Of a stretch of 64,000 bases of DNA, positions 1 through 8,233 are shown one piece after another. The position numbers and the translations under genes were made by a program. Positions within the stretch are counted from its first letter, which is position 1; each line of letters begins with the position of its first letter. Location: positions 1 to 64,000 of the forward strand of contig SUVG01000007.1 in NCBI GenBank assembly GCA_015062115.1, read 5' to 3'. This stretch comes from Elusimicrobium sp. GTDB taxonomy: Bacteria > Elusimicrobiota > Elusimicrobia > Elusimicrobiales > Elusimicrobiaceae. The notes below the pieces were generated by a model. It had not been told where the DNA came from, did no database searches, and worked only from the letters and a program-made list of their open reading frames with translations.

Positions 1-126
1 AAAAAGAAGGGGTTTCTCGACGAGGACTTGACCCGTTTTTTTTTTTCTTACAATGTACCTAATCGGCAGGCAGGAAGAATTAAAATGTTGTTTGCTTGCC
101 GAAAACTTATTTATAAGAGGTTTTGT
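1..126 (+). promoter_or_regulatory. Pilin promoter-leader cassette, copy A
   Basis: The block contains CTCGACGAG (17-25), TTGACC (28-33), an 11-T tract (36-46) and TACAAT (49-54). The -35/-10 spacer is 15 nt. The leader then carries CGGCAGGCA (62-70), which can pair with TGCTTGCCG (92-100) as a 9-bp stem with one G-U pair, followed by the ribosome binding site AAGAGG (115-120). Near-identical blocks precede the pilins at 9184 and 46502, and there is an orphan copy at 28234. The upstream edge is cut off by the window. Confidence 0.7.
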
Positions 127-633
127 ATGAAAAAGGGTTTTACTTTGATAGAACTTTTAGTCGTAGTGTTAATCATTGGTATCTTGTCTGCCGTGGCTCT
201 TCCGCAATATACAAAGTCCGTAGAGAAGGCACGCGCTTCCGAGGCGGTATCTATGATGAAAAGCCTTTCTGCCGGATTTGAAGAATATGTACTCGCCAAC
301 GGCACTTTGCCAAACAGTTTTGAAGAGTTGACCTTGCTTCCTTCCAACACAACCCCGGATGCTGACGGTTGTATTGCTAGTAAAAATTTTAGGTATTGTA
401 TCCAAAATGGCCCTCGCTTGCAATCTTGGCGCAAAGGCGGGGCTTATGATTGGCAGTATGGTTTTATTTGGTATTCTTCTATGCAAAATATAGGAACTGC
501 TGGGAAAAAATTTTATTGTTATGTGCAAAAAAATTCTCAAGCGGATAAATTAAAGATTTGTCCCTCTTTGACTTCGGCCGCCAAAATACAGAGCCCTACA
601 GCTTCCAATTTTGAATGGTACGCTTTAGATTAA
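127..633 (+). CDS. Type IV pilin-like protein (prepilin, pseudopilin family)
   Basis: The 168-residue product starts with MKKGFTLIELLVVVLIIGIL, a class III prepilin signal. Cleavage is expected after the Gly at residue 4, followed by methylation of Phe, with the conserved Glu at +5. The hydrophobic helix runs to about residue 25, and the rest is a small periplasmic head with Cys pairs (GCIASKNFRYC). The ATG at 127 is chosen over an upstream in-frame ATG at 28 because AAGAGG sits 6 nt before it and the first ~20 codons match the other pilins. The gene stands alone with no assembly genes beside it. It is probably a minor pilin or pseudopilin; which machine uses it cannot be told from sequence. 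Confidence 0.9.
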   Translation: MKKGFTLIELLVVVLIIGILSAVALPQYTKSVEKARASEAVSMMKSLSAGFEEYVLANGTLPNSFEELTLLPSNTTPDADGCIASKNFRYCIQNGPRLQSWRKGGAYDWQYGFIWYSSMQNIGTAGKKFYCYVQKNSQADKLKICPSLTSAAKIQSPTASNFEWYALD

Positions 634-638
634 ATACG

Positions 639-2177
639 CTAGCGTTTTAGCGGAAGCGGCTTTACCGTCATTTTCTTTAATTCTTCGTCTATTGCTTTCT
701 TCATGTTTTGGGTAACTAAATGAAAGGGAGGCACATTTGTCTGCAGGAATTCTTCCCATTTTTGGGCCATTTTGATGTTATCCTGAGCATATTCCAACAC
801 CCAACCGCCGGACGGCAGGAGCAGGTTGTATTTTTCCTGGTAGGCATGTAATGTTTTTTCGGCAATTTCTTGCATTTGTTGGCAGCGTTGAGGGTCTTTG
901 GCCGAACAGGCTTCGTTTTGCCGGTGTTCCCGTTGGAAAATATAGTATTCGTTGGGGTTATCCCGGTTGTAGATATACACCGAGGCTTCACTGCGGGCTT
1001 GGAAACCTTCTTTTGTATTTACCATCACCGTTCCACCCCGGCCTAAAGGGGCGTCCCACACAAAATTAAATTCGTTATCCAAACGGGAGAACAAAAATAC
1101 CGTCCGCCCTTTGGAATCCGTAATGTGGGCCTGTAACGGGAATTGCGCCGTATGGGAAATGGTCAATTTTAACGGGTTTTCGTAAGAGGGTAAATCTACC
1201 ACAATTTCGTTATGGTGCGGAAATTCTGCGGGATAGGGTTTGTGTGCCAAAAAATCTTCAAAACTGTAGCGGGTGTGAGTCGCAAAAGAGGACGAAGGAT
1301 TGGCACATTCGTTTTTAACTTGATGTACATAAAGGGTTTGGGGGTTGCGGGGGTCAATTTCCGTCAATGTATGCACGGGGCCTTGCGGGCAGTAAGTGAA
1401 AATGGTGCGCTTTCCGCGGTAGTCCGTTTGTTGGGTTTTGCGGTTTTGCATTTGTGCATTTAAGAAAGTGCGGTTTTCCCGGCAAAAAGAGGTGAATACA
1501 AAATCTTCTTGGGGGTAGAGACCCAAGTTCTTTTGGGCCAGATAAAGGGCATTTACGATGCCGTCCGCATCATCACAGGTAAGAGTGGGGGACTCGTTCA
1601 TAATAGAATCTTGAATACCCGAACCGTAAGTACCGGCGGTTACCGGGTATTCTTGGGAGTACAAGTCCTCAAGCGACAGCGTGTGGCCTATCTCATGGAG
1701 AAAAATGGATTCAAACTTTTCGTTTTCCGGGTAAAAAATATACAGTATCCCGTTGGAAACGCAGGCGGCTCCGCCACAACGGCGGCGGACGGTTCGGGTA
1801 TCCGCAAAAGCAATGCGTAAGTTTTCACCGGTGCGTTTGTAGCGGTAATTTTGTTTTTCGGCTCCAAACCGAATGGCCGGCAATAAGGGTTGGATTTGTT
1901 TTTCCTGCACGGAGCCGGGTTCTATACGGGTAAGTACATTTTTGAACCAAACCGTAAAGGACTCTTGCGCCAGCGCAAAAAAGCGTTCATCATGTTGTAA
2001 GTGACTTGAAGGGCTGTTTAAGTCGTACACGAAAAGAAAAACGGGCTTTTGTTGGGCAATGTTACCGATGAGGGAAGTATAAGTTTTCCCCTCGGTAGCC
2101 AAGGCAAAAGGCTCCCCGAACAGGCGAAGAGGCCACATACAAATACAACACAATAACAAAAGCGAGAATTTTTTCAT
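639..2177 (-). CDS. Secreted zinc metalloprotease (metzincin-like)
   Basis: The product is about 512 residues with an N-terminal signal peptide (hydrophobic LLLLCCICMWPL, then LFGEP). It has a zinc-binding HEIGHTLSLED motif at residues 161-171: two His ligands, catalytic Glu162, and Asp171 where most metzincins have His. An SIMNE stretch about 45 residues later resembles the Met-turn. The family cleaves peptide bonds outside the cytoplasm; the substrate is unknown. The start at 2177 is chosen because TATAAT lies exactly six bases upstream, giving a leaderless message; ATGs at 2183 and 2228 are alternatives. It is convergent with the pilin at 127. Confidence 0.7.
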   Translation of the reverse strand: MKKFSLLLLCCICMWPLRLFGEPFALATEGKTYTSLIGNIAQQKPVFLFVYDLNSPSSHLQHDERFFALAQESFTVWFKNVLTRIEPGSVQEKQIQPLLPAIRFGAEKQNYRYKRTGENLRIAFADTRTVRRRCGGAACVSNGILYIFYPENEKFESIFLHEIGHTLSLEDLYSQEYPVTAGTYGSGIQDSIMNESPTLTCDDADGIVNALYLAQKNLGLYPQEDFVFTSFCRENRTFLNAQMQNRKTQQTDYRGKRTIFTYCPQGPVHTLTEIDPRNPQTLYVHQVKNECANPSSSFATHTRYSFEDFLAHKPYPAEFPHHNEIVVDLPSYENPLKLTISHTAQFPLQAHITDSKGRTVFLFSRLDNEFNFVWDAPLGRGGTVMVNTKEGFQARSEASVYIYNRDNPNEYYIFQREHRQNEACSAKDPQRCQQMQEIAEKTLHAYQEKYNLLLPSGGWVLEYAQDNIKMAQKWEEFLQTNVPPFHLVTQNMKKAIDEELKKMTVKPLPLKR

Positions 2178-2183
2178 AGTCAT

Positions 2184-2189
2184 ATTATA
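2184..2189 (-). promoter_or_regulatory. -10 hexamer TATAAT, leaderless start of metalloprotease
   Basis: TATAAT on the minus strand ends six bases before the ATG at 2177, so the predicted transcript begins at the A of the start codon. No ribosome binding site lies close to that ATG. Confidence 0.55.
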
Positions 2190-2307
2190 GTTAATATCCC
2201 CTCTTAAAAATAGGGGCAAAAGACCCACCTGTTCCTAGGTAGTAAGACCTATTTTTTATGAAGAAGAGCGTGGCTATTTTTTTATGTCGGGCATCTATAG
2301 AATTTAC

Positions 2308-2313
2308 TAAAAT
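2308..2313 (+). promoter_or_regulatory. -10 hexamer TAAAAT, leaderless start of MFS gene
   Basis: TAAAAT ends six bases before the ATG at 2320. A second hexamer, TATAAT at 2313-2318, overlaps it and would start transcription inside the gene, so this member of the leaderless set is less clean. Confidence 0.5.
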
Positions 2314-2319
2314 ATAATT

Positions 2320-3540
2320 ATGAAGAAATCTACCCGTCGCAGTATGATGATGATAGCCTTTGCCAACGGTTTATTGGTGTTTGGTTACGGTCTTTCCCTT
2401 CCTTTTTTTACCATTTATCTTATTTCCCAACGCGGCCTTTCCCCTTCCTGGGCGGGTTTGATAATTGCTTTGGCGGGTTTATCTCGTTGTGTATCCAGTT
2501 TTATTAGCGGTGAATTGGCCGATTCCTTTGGTCGCAAATTTATCATGTTGTGGGGGTTGGCCCTCCAAGTAATCGCCATGTTTGCGTTGGGAATGTCTAT
2601 TGAGTTTAATGCGCATATAGGGTGGATTTTAACCTGCCATGTGCTAACCACCTTTTTGGGGGCTTATTTCCGCCCGGTATCCAATGCGTGGGTAACGGAT
2701 AATACAACCCCGAAAGAAAGAGTAGAGGCTTTCGGCATTATTCGTATCGGGCTCAATATCGGTTGGGCCTTGGGGCCTGCCGTGGGGGGATTTTTGGTAA
2801 GCCACTCGTATAGCCTGGCCTTTTGCTTAACGGCTCTGTTGTATGCGGTAACAACCTTGTATTTAAGCCGTTTGATTGAAGATAAACACATCCCCTGTAA
2901 AACGCGTAAACCCAGTTTTGTATCGGCTTTATTGTCCCTTAAGGATACGCGCTTGGCCAAAATTTGCTTTTTTGTTTTATTGATTACGGCCGTTAATTCC
3001 CAATTGGTGGTAGGGCTTTCTATCCATTGTAAGCAATATCTGCAAATGCCCGAAAATTACATTGGTTGGTTCTTTACCATTAACGGTTTAGTGGTTGTGT
3101 TTTTGCAATACTGGGCTACCAAATTGATGACCAAAATAAGACTGACTACTTCCATGCTTTTGGGGTGTTTATTATACGCAGTGGGATATGGTTCGGTCGG
3201 GTTTTTCGACACCTTTGTTTTAATCGGGGTGGGGGTGTTTTTTGCAGGGATCGGGGAACTGATTGTGGCTCCGGGCGAGCAAACTTTGGTATCCAATATT
3301 GCTTCGCGTGAAACGCGCGGGCGCTATTTGGGTATGTTAATGGTATTTTACAATCTGGGGTCTTCCGTCGGTTTTTTCTCTGCCGGGTTATTGGGGACTT
3401 ATGTGGCCCCGCATTATTTGCCCGGCCCATGGTTGATTGTAGGGGCGGTGGCGGTCATTTCGGGCTTAGGTTTTTGGTCTATGCGTCGTGACCTTACCCC
3501 CGAAGAAAACGGAAAACCCGCAGAGTCTGTTTCCCGTTAA
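2320..3540 (+). CDS. Major facilitator superfamily transporter
   Basis: This 406-residue integral membrane protein has about 12 hydrophobic segments. The loop after helix 2 contains GELADSFGRK, the MFS motif A (G-x-L-x-D-x-x-G-R-K), which is diagnostic for the superfamily. A polar linker of about 20 residues (RLIEDKHIPCKTRKP) splits the two six-helix halves. Such proteins export drugs or move small solutes with ion gradients; the substrate cannot be read from sequence. There is no Shine-Dalgarno sequence before the ATG, in keeping with a leaderless message. A TATAAT-driven small-gene cluster follows at 3579. Confidence 0.85.
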   Translation: MKKSTRRSMMMIAFANGLLVFGYGLSLPFFTIYLISQRGLSPSWAGLIIALAGLSRCVSSFISGELADSFGRKFIMLWGLALQVIAMFALGMSIEFNAHIGWILTCHVLTTFLGAYFRPVSNAWVTDNTTPKERVEAFGIIRIGLNIGWALGPAVGGFLVSHSYSLAFCLTALLYAVTTLYLSRLIEDKHIPCKTRKPSFVSALLSLKDTRLAKICFFVLLITAVNSQLVVGLSIHCKQYLQMPENYIGWFFTINGLVVVFLQYWATKLMTKIRLTTSMLLGCLLYAVGYGSVGFFDTFVLIGVGVFFAGIGELIVAPGEQTLVSNIASRETRGRYLGMLMVFYNLGSSVGFFSAGLLGTYVAPHYLPGPWLIVGAVAVISGLGFWSMRRDLTPEENGKPAESVSR

Positions 3541-3578
3541 AAAGATATAATAAATTAAAATACGCTAGGAGACAAAAA

Positions 3579-3797
3579 ATGAGAGGAATTATTTTTGCGC
3601 TTTTAACTTTTGTAGTCGGGGGGCTTATCGGGCTCGGTTTGGAAAAACTGGCCGGTATGCTCGGCGGTGAAATCGGCAGCGCGCTGACCCGCGTTTACGG
3701 CATCGGTATTCACCCGATTTCCTTGCACATTACCATTTGCGGAGCCATTGGTTTGGTGCTGGGATATTTGATTATTGCTAAATTTGTAAAGAAATAA
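3579..3797 (+). CDS. Small membrane protein, DUF4321-like
   Basis: This 72-residue protein has two hydrophobic segments (about residues 3-22 and 47-68) separated by a short loop with GIGIHPISLHITICG. Size and layout match DUF4321 proteins, which in many bacteria sit just before maf, as here (1 nt between this stop and the maf start). Function is unknown; the position suggests co-expression with maf and trxB. A TAGGAG ribosome binding site precedes the ATG, and TATAAT at 3546-3551 could be the promoter for the three genes. Confidence 0.6.
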   Translation: MRGIIFALLTFVVGGLIGLGLEKLAGMLGGEIGSALTRVYGIGIHPISLHITICGAIGLVLGYLIIAKFVKK

Positions 3798-3798
3798 T

Positions 3799-4353
3799 AT
3801 GCGTTTGATTTTGGCCTCCAAATCGCCGCGGCGAATTGAATTATTAAAAAAACTTGGCAAAGAGTTTGAAATTATCCCTTCCCAAGCGCCCGAACATACC
3901 GATTATAAACGCCCGTCCTTGCGGGTGAAAGACTTGGCGATAAAAAAGGCTTTTGAAGTATCCAAAAAATATCCCCAAGCCGTGGTAATCGGAGCCGATA
4001 CTTTGGTGTATTGCAAAGGGGAAGTAATCGGCAAACCGAAAGATAAGGCCGATGCTTTGCGTATTTTGAAGAAATTAAACGCTTCCTGGCAAACCGTTTA
4101 TACGGGTATTTGCATTATTTGTTTGGCCGAACAGAAAATGCTTTACGGGCATGATATGTCCAAATGTAAGGCCCGCCGTCTTTCGACGAAAGAATTGGAG
4201 GAATTGGCCGGGAAACACATGGACAAAGCCGGTGCCTATGCCGTGCAGGACAAGGACGACCGATTTATTGAAAAAATCGTCGGCAGCCGCACCAATGTGG
4301 TGGGCTTTCCGGTAGAATTTTTTGAAAAATTATTTAAGGAGTTTTTAGCATGA
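3799..4353 (+). CDS. maf: Maf family nucleoside triphosphate pyrophosphatase
   Basis: The 184-residue length matches the family. The N-terminus has the diagnostic LASKSPRR, and GADTLVY carries the family's catalytic Asp region. Maf enzymes hydrolyse dTTP/UTP or modified nucleotides to monophosphates and act as cytosolic house-cleaning enzymes that also influence septation. The gene lies 1 nt after the DUF4321-like gene, and its stop overlaps the trxB start (ATGA), so translation is probably coupled. Whether it prefers dTTP/UTP (YhdE type) or m7GTP (YceF type) is not certain from the residues seen. Confidence 0.9.
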   Translation: MRLILASKSPRRIELLKKLGKEFEIIPSQAPEHTDYKRPSLRVKDLAIKKAFEVSKKYPQAVVIGADTLVYCKGEVIGKPKDKADALRILKKLNASWQTVYTGICIICLAEQKMLYGHDMSKCKARRLSTKELEELAGKHMDKAGAYAVQDKDDRFIEKIVGSRTNVVGFPVEFFEKLFKEFLA

Positions 4354-5278
4354 TGACCGAAACCGATTTGTTAATTATTGGAGCCGGGCCCGCAGGTTGC
4401 AGTGCGGCTATTTATGCCGTGCGCGCGGGGGTGAAAACCGTTATTGCCGGCGGAGCGGCCCCCGGAGGGCAACTGTTGCAAACCAGCGATATTGAAAACT
4501 ATGCCGGGTTTGTAAATCCTGTCGGCGGGTTTGAAATTATGGACGCCATGCACAAACAATGCAAACGCTTGGGGGTGGAATTTACCACGGATCAAGTGGT
4601 AAAAATCGAAGGCGAAAAAACACCCTTTACCGTTACTTGCGAAGGAGGAAAAACCTATCAAGCCAAAAGTATTGTGATTGCTACGGGTGCCAAAGCGCGT
4701 TGGCTGGGCCTTGCCGAAGAAGAAAAATTTAAGGGGCATGGTCTTTCTGCCTGTGCCACGTGCGACGGATTTTTTATGCGCGGTAAAAGCGTGTGCGTGG
4801 TAGGGGCGGGAACACGGCTTTTGAAGATGCGCTCTTTCTTTCCCAATTCTGCCCGAAAGTGTATTTAGTACACCGCCGTGATGCTTTCCGTGCCGACCAA
4901 GTAACGGTAGAAAAAGTAAAAAATACACCCAATATCGAACTGGTACTCAACAGCGTGCCCGCCCAACTGTTGGGGACGGACGCAGTAGAAGGCCTGAAAG
5001 TAAAAAATGTTCAAACGGGGGAAGAGAAGGAGTTGGCTTGCTCCGGCGTGTTTGTGGCTATCGGTGCCGTACCGCAGACGGATTTTTTGAAAGATTCTTT
5101 GGTGGCTCTGGCCGATAACGGCCTGGTGTTAGCCGACGAACGCACCCACACCACTTTGGAAGGAATTTTTGCCGCGGGTGATTGTGCTGACAAGTATTAT
5201 CGCCAAGCCATTATTGCCGCGGGTTCCGGGGCGAAGGCCGGCATAGAGGCGGCGGCTTTTGTAAACCTGCATCGTTAG
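4350..5278 (+). pseudogene. trxB: Thioredoxin reductase with single-base frameshift
   Basis: The first frame (4350-4868) holds the FAD-binding GAGPAGCSAA motif and the redox CATC centre (C135, C138). It then loses frame inside the NADPH-binding GxGxxA motif: the reading VVGAG-TRLLKM should be VVGAG-NTAFED. The correct frame resumes at once and runs to 5278 through VHRRDAFRAD and the FAD-binding GIFAAGDCAD. Three Gs at 4808-4810 where four would restore the frame explain it. The joined protein would be about 309 residues, normal for TrxB. Either this is a real inactivation or an assembly error in a G run. TrxB reduces thioredoxin with NADPH. The gene overlaps maf by 4 bp and has AAGGAG upstream. 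Confidence 0.85.
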
Positions 5279-5292
5279 TTTTTAAGCAACAG

Positions 5293-5323
5293 AAAACTCC
5301 CTCCGTTCATGGGGGGAGTTTTT
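5293..5323 (+). terminator. Rho-independent terminator after trxB
   Basis: ACTCCCTCC and GGGGGGAGT form a 9-bp stem with one G-U pair, flanked by AAAA and TTTTT. Confidence 0.75.
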
Positions 5324-5386
5324 CTAACCCGAAAAAAACCTTGCGTGTGTGCGCAAGCCCGGTTATAATGAACGAAAGGGGGACTT

Positions 5387-5899
5387 ATGCAAATTAAACG
5401 AGTCAATTTCAATTTTAATGCGGAACGGAATTTGGAAATTCTTTCCAAGGCTGCGTTTTTAACCACCAAATCCGGTAATAAAATAAACACCATGGTTATC
5501 GGTTGGGGTACGACTGGGGTAATGTGGCGTTTACCTGTGTTTATCGCTATGGTGCGTAAGTGTCGTTTTACCTATGAACTTTTGGAAAAATCGCGTGAAT
5601 TTACGGTTACTTTCCCGTATGCAGACCTGCCCCAAGCCGTGCAACTTTGCGGCAGTAAATCCGGCCGGAATATGGATAAACTGGCCCTTTGCGGACTGAA
5701 GACATTACCCGGGCAAAAAATCGATACACCGGTGTTAGATGTGCCGGGTATGCATTATGAGTGCAAAATCGTTTACGACCGTTTAATGGGGGCCGAAAAA
5801 TTGGATAAAGCCCTCAACGAACTGTGGTATAACAAAACGCCCGACGATTACCACGTCTTTTATATTGCGGAAATCGTGGACAGTTATTTAACCGATTAA
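5387..5899 (+). CDS. Flavin reductase-like FMN-binding protein (flavoredoxin type)
   Basis: The 170-residue protein fits the flavin reductase-like split-barrel family. The N-terminal part contains NTMVIGWGTTGVMWRLPVF, the usual FMN-contacting strand-loop, and the middle has EFTVTFP. Members bind FMN and act as flavoredoxins or small NAD(P)H:flavin oxidoreductases in the cytosol of anaerobes. TATAAT at 5365-5370 and a GGGGGA ribosome binding site precede the ATG. It is transcribed alone, with terminators on both sides. The electron donor and acceptor cannot be inferred from sequence. Confidence 0.75.
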   Translation: MQIKRVNFNFNAERNLEILSKAAFLTTKSGNKINTMVIGWGTTGVMWRLPVFIAMVRKCRFTYELLEKSREFTVTFPYADLPQAVQLCGSKSGRNMDKLALCGLKTLPGQKIDTPVLDVPGMHYECKIVYDRLMGAEKLDKALNELWYNKTPDDYHVFYIAEIVDSYLTD

Positions 5900-5909
5900 A
5901 AAACTTATG

Positions 5910-5939
5910 CCCGGGGTTATCTATCCCCGGGATTTTTTT
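5910..5939 (+). terminator. Rho-independent terminator after flavin reductase gene
   Basis: CCCGGGG (5910-5916) pairs with CCCCGGG (5925-5931), followed by seven Ts. The era -10 element starts two bases later, so terminator and next promoter are packed together. Confidence 0.85.
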
Positions 5940-5940
5940 G

Positions 5941-5946
5941 TACAAT
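5941..5946 (+). promoter_or_regulatory. -10 hexamer TACAAT, leaderless start of era
   Basis: TACAAT ends exactly six bases before the era ATG at 5953; the predicted start of transcription is the A of ATG. There is no ribosome binding site. Confidence 0.6.
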
Positions 5947-5952
5947 ACTTCT

Positions 5953-6864
5953 ATGGACGATAAAAACTTTAAGAGCGGTTTTGCCGTATTAGCGGGCCTG
6001 CCCAACGCGGGTAAGTCCACTTTGTTAAACAATTTGGCCGGTGGTCTTTTGTCCGCCGTTACCTGTAAGCCTCAAACCACACGCCAAAATATTTTGGCCA
6101 TTGCGGAAGGGGATAATTACCAGGTAGTGTTTGTGGATACCCCCGGGTTCTTAAAAGCGGAGTATAAGTTACAGCAGACCATGGCCGCCTGTGTGGATCG
6201 TGCCGTGGGAGAAGATGCCGATTTGGTGCTTTTTCTCGTTGATGCCGCCGCCGATTATGCCCAAAACGCCAAACTGGTAGAAAAATTAAAAACGCTTTAT
6301 TGTCCTATATTCCTGATTCTTAACAAAACCGATTTGGTGCAAGATGATGCAGTGTTAGATGCGTTGGAAGCCCGCGTGAAAGAGGACTTGCCCGTTCGCC
6401 AAACTTTCCGTATTTCGGCCGCCAAAGGGGAGGGAACTGCCGCCTTGAAAGAGGCCGTAGTGGACGCGTTGCCCTTCAGCCCCGCCTATTTCCCCGCCGG
6501 TCAATGGACAGACCGTTGGGAACGCTTTTACGCGGCGGAATTTATCCGCGAACAGATTTTCCTTTTATACAAAAAAGAAATTCCTTACAGTACTTTTGTG
6601 GAAATTGAAACTTTTACGGAAGATTTAGGCCCCAAAAATTATATTCGGGCCAATATCCATGTGGAGCGCGAAAGCCAAAAACCCATTATTATCGGCAAAG
6701 GCGGTGCCGCGATAGCCCAACTTAGAAAGTCTGCCCAAAAGCGCTTGGAAGAGTTTTTGGGCCGCAAATATCGTTTGGAACTCAATGTAGTGGTATCGCC
6801 CGGGTGGCGTAACAGCAGTAAAATGCTGGAAAAATTCGGCTACATTGTAAAAGACGAAAAATAA
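5953..6864 (+). CDS. era: GTPase Era
   Basis: The 303-residue product has the Era layout. The GTPase domain carries the P-loop GLPNAGKS at residues 15-22, DTPG (G3) and NKTD (G4). A C-terminal KH domain contains PIIIGKGGAAIAQL. Era binds GTP and the 3' end of 16S rRNA and helps mature the 30S subunit. An upstream in-frame ATG at 5938 lies inside the terminator/promoter region, so 5953 is preferred: TACAAT lies six bases before it, suggesting a leaderless message. A bidirectional terminator separates it from the convergent serC-like gene. Confidence 0.95.
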   Translation: MDDKNFKSGFAVLAGLPNAGKSTLLNNLAGGLLSAVTCKPQTTRQNILAIAEGDNYQVVFVDTPGFLKAEYKLQQTMAACVDRAVGEDADLVLFLVDAAADYAQNAKLVEKLKTLYCPIFLILNKTDLVQDDAVLDALEARVKEDLPVRQTFRISAAKGEGTAALKEAVVDALPFSPAYFPAGQWTDRWERFYAAEFIREQIFLLYKKEIPYSTFVEIETFTEDLGPKNYIRANIHVERESQKPIIIGKGGAAIAQLRKSAQKRLEEFLGRKYRLELNVVVSPGWRNSSKMLEKFGYIVKDEK

Positions 6865-6880
6865 TCTTTTACTTTACATA

Positions 6881-6910
6881 AAAACCCCCGCTCAAAAAAG
6901 CGGGGGTTTT
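6881..6910. terminator. Bidirectional terminator between era and serC-like gene
   Basis: AAAACCCCCGC pairs with GCGGGGGTTTT around a short A-rich loop, with runs on both sides that serve both convergent genes. Confidence 0.85.
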
Positions 6911-6919
6911 ACGGTTAAA

Positions 6920-8083
6920 TTAACGGTTGCGTAGTTGCCGCACAATTTCGTCTATCGTGTCCGTCAGTTTTCGGTATTCATCTGTTCCGTTTACATCTAC
7001 AAAAGGAAAGCAGGCTATACGAAGAGAATTTTGCAAAACGGTCTTATATTTTTTCACGCCGTCGGCCAAATTTGGTAAACCGGTGGCCTGCAGGGCGGCG
7101 GAAATGTCGGTATCGCGCAACGAAGGGTCGGTAATTTGCAAGGTAAGTGTGGTAAAAGAGCGGAAGGCCTCTTGTTCTATCAAGGGTTTCAGATAGTCCG
7201 TTTTCGCGGCCCAACGGAGCAGAAAATCGGCATGTTGTTTACAGAGTTTTTCCATGGCGTTTAGGCCCCCGTGCGCGTTCATCCAGTTGCAGGCTTCATT
7301 TAACATATACAAATTGGTATTGCAGGGAGTGTTAACGGTTTGCACTTTTTCGCGGGCTAATTGGGCGGCTTGTTTTAAGTCCAAAATGTACGGTACGGTG
7401 CGATAGTCGGTTGTTTCTTCCAAGCGTTGCGCGGCCTTAGGGCTGAGAATAATTACACTCGTTCCGCCGCCTGCTCCAAAACATTTTTGCAAGGAAAAAA
7501 CCATCACATCAAATTTGTTTGACGGCAACACGCGTCCGCCCACGCACGAAGTGGTATCCCAAGCAATCAGGGTGTCTTTGCCGCGTAAGTTCCAAGCATT
7601 TTCCAAGTATTCGTCAGGTATTTGAACCCCGGTGGAAGTTTCGTTGGGGGTGAGGAGCACCAAACTGGCATTGAAATCGGGTTTTTCCTTTGGGAAGAAG
7701 GCTCCTTCTTCGGGCGTGCGGATAGAACGGTGTACCGTCGGCCCTAAACGCGTGGCCAGTTTTTCGTTCCATAAATGGGAAAAGGCCCCGAAGGCAAGCC
7801 CTGAAATGGAATCTTTGGTTAAGTTCCACACAACGGCATCTAACGCGACGGTTGCTCCGCCGGGGAAGAAGATAACGGTGTAATCTTGCGGCAGGCCCAA
7901 AAGAAGGCGCAAATTGTCGGTCGTTTGTTTATAAAGCCCGTCGGTAGAAATATCGGCGGCGCGGTGGCTTCGTTCAAAAAAAGTTTTGTGTAACGGGGTT
8001 TGGCGCACGGCCTCTAACCCTTGGCTGGGGCCGCAGGCGAAGGTAACGGATGGTAATTGCTTGGGGTCTAAGGCTATTTTCAT
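6920..8083 (-). CDS. serC: Class V aminotransferase, phosphoserine aminotransferase-like
   Basis: The 387-residue PLP enzyme has the SerC arrangement: an N-terminal CGPSQGL segment, EELLGLP-like LLLGLPQDY, FPGGAT, DTTSCVGGR, and the PLP lysine in SLQKCFGAGGG (K200). SerC moves an amino group from glutamate to 3-phosphohydroxypyruvate in serine synthesis (and also serves pyridoxal phosphate synthesis). The segment after the lysine differs from textbook SerC, so another class V substrate is possible. It is transcribed alone and has an AAGGAC ribosome binding site. No serA or serB lies nearby, but cysE at 36958 would use the serine. Confidence 0.75.
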   Translation of the reverse strand: MKIALDPKQLPSVTFACGPSQGLEAVRQTPLHKTFFERSHRAADISTDGLYKQTTDNLRLLLGLPQDYTVIFFPGGATVALDAVVWNLTKDSISGLAFGAFSHLWNEKLATRLGPTVHRSIRTPEEGAFFPKEKPDFNASLVLLTPNETSTGVQIPDEYLENAWNLRGKDTLIAWDTTSCVGGRVLPSNKFDVMVFSLQKCFGAGGGTSVIILSPKAAQRLEETTDYRTVPYILDLKQAAQLAREKVQTVNTPCNTNLYMLNEACNWMNAHGGLNAMEKLCKQHADFLLRWAAKTDYLKPLIEQEAFRSFTTLTLQITDPSLRDTDISAALQATGLPNLADGVKKYKTVLQNSLRIACFPFVDVNGTDEYRKLTDTIDEIVRQLRNR

Positions 8084-8138
8084 AAAGTCCTTCTGTGCCG
8101 TGTGATTTTATTATTTTAGCAAAACTGAACAATAAAAG

Positions 8139-8166
8139 GGCGGGTTCCCCGTGAAAAGAACCCGCC
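8139..8166 (-). terminator. Rho-independent terminator of lexA
   Basis: GGCGGGTTC (8139-8147) pairs perfectly with GAACCCGCC (8158-8166). Read on the minus strand the stem is followed by TTTTATT. A second GC-rich hairpin (CCGGG/CCCGG near 8190-8206) lies between it and the lexA stop and has no assigned role. Confidence 0.7.
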
Positions 8167-8233
8167 TTGAGGTTACGACTAATTACCCCGGGTTCGGCTC
8201 CCGGAGCCAGCAGAAAGCGTATGTAGAACGGTT

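Noticed and set aside
28-126. N-terminal extension of the first pilin from the ATG at 28
   Set aside because: It would translate the promoter and leader. The prepilin signal must be near the N-terminus, and AAGAGG supports the ATG at 127.
53-130. A 25-codon upstream ORF in the pilin leader whose stop overlaps the pilin ATG
   Set aside because: It is open in copies A and B, but its ATG lies inside the -10 hexamer, upstream of the predicted transcript start. Copy E has an in-frame TAG and copy C lacks the ATG. The open frame is more likely a by-product of the conserved leader.
2313-2318. TATAAT as the -10 of the MFS gene with start at an inner ATG (2344)
   Set aside because: It would start transcription inside the gene and leave no ribosome binding site. 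TAAAAT at 2308 fits the six-base rule seen in nine other genes, though the choice is not certain.
6383-6396. AGGACTTGCCCGTT inside era resembles the pilin cassette -35 region
   Set aside because: It lies in frame within conserved Era coding sequence, has no T tract, TACAAT or leader after it, and differs at the key TTGACC hexamer.
8161-8210. Sequence like a tRNA T-arm (CCGGG-TTCGGCT-CCCGG) and a 16S-3'-end-like GTCGTAACC on the minus strand between serC and lexA
   Set aside because: No acceptor, D or anticodon arms can be formed around it, and the gap is too short for tmRNA. Treated as an unassigned hairpin.
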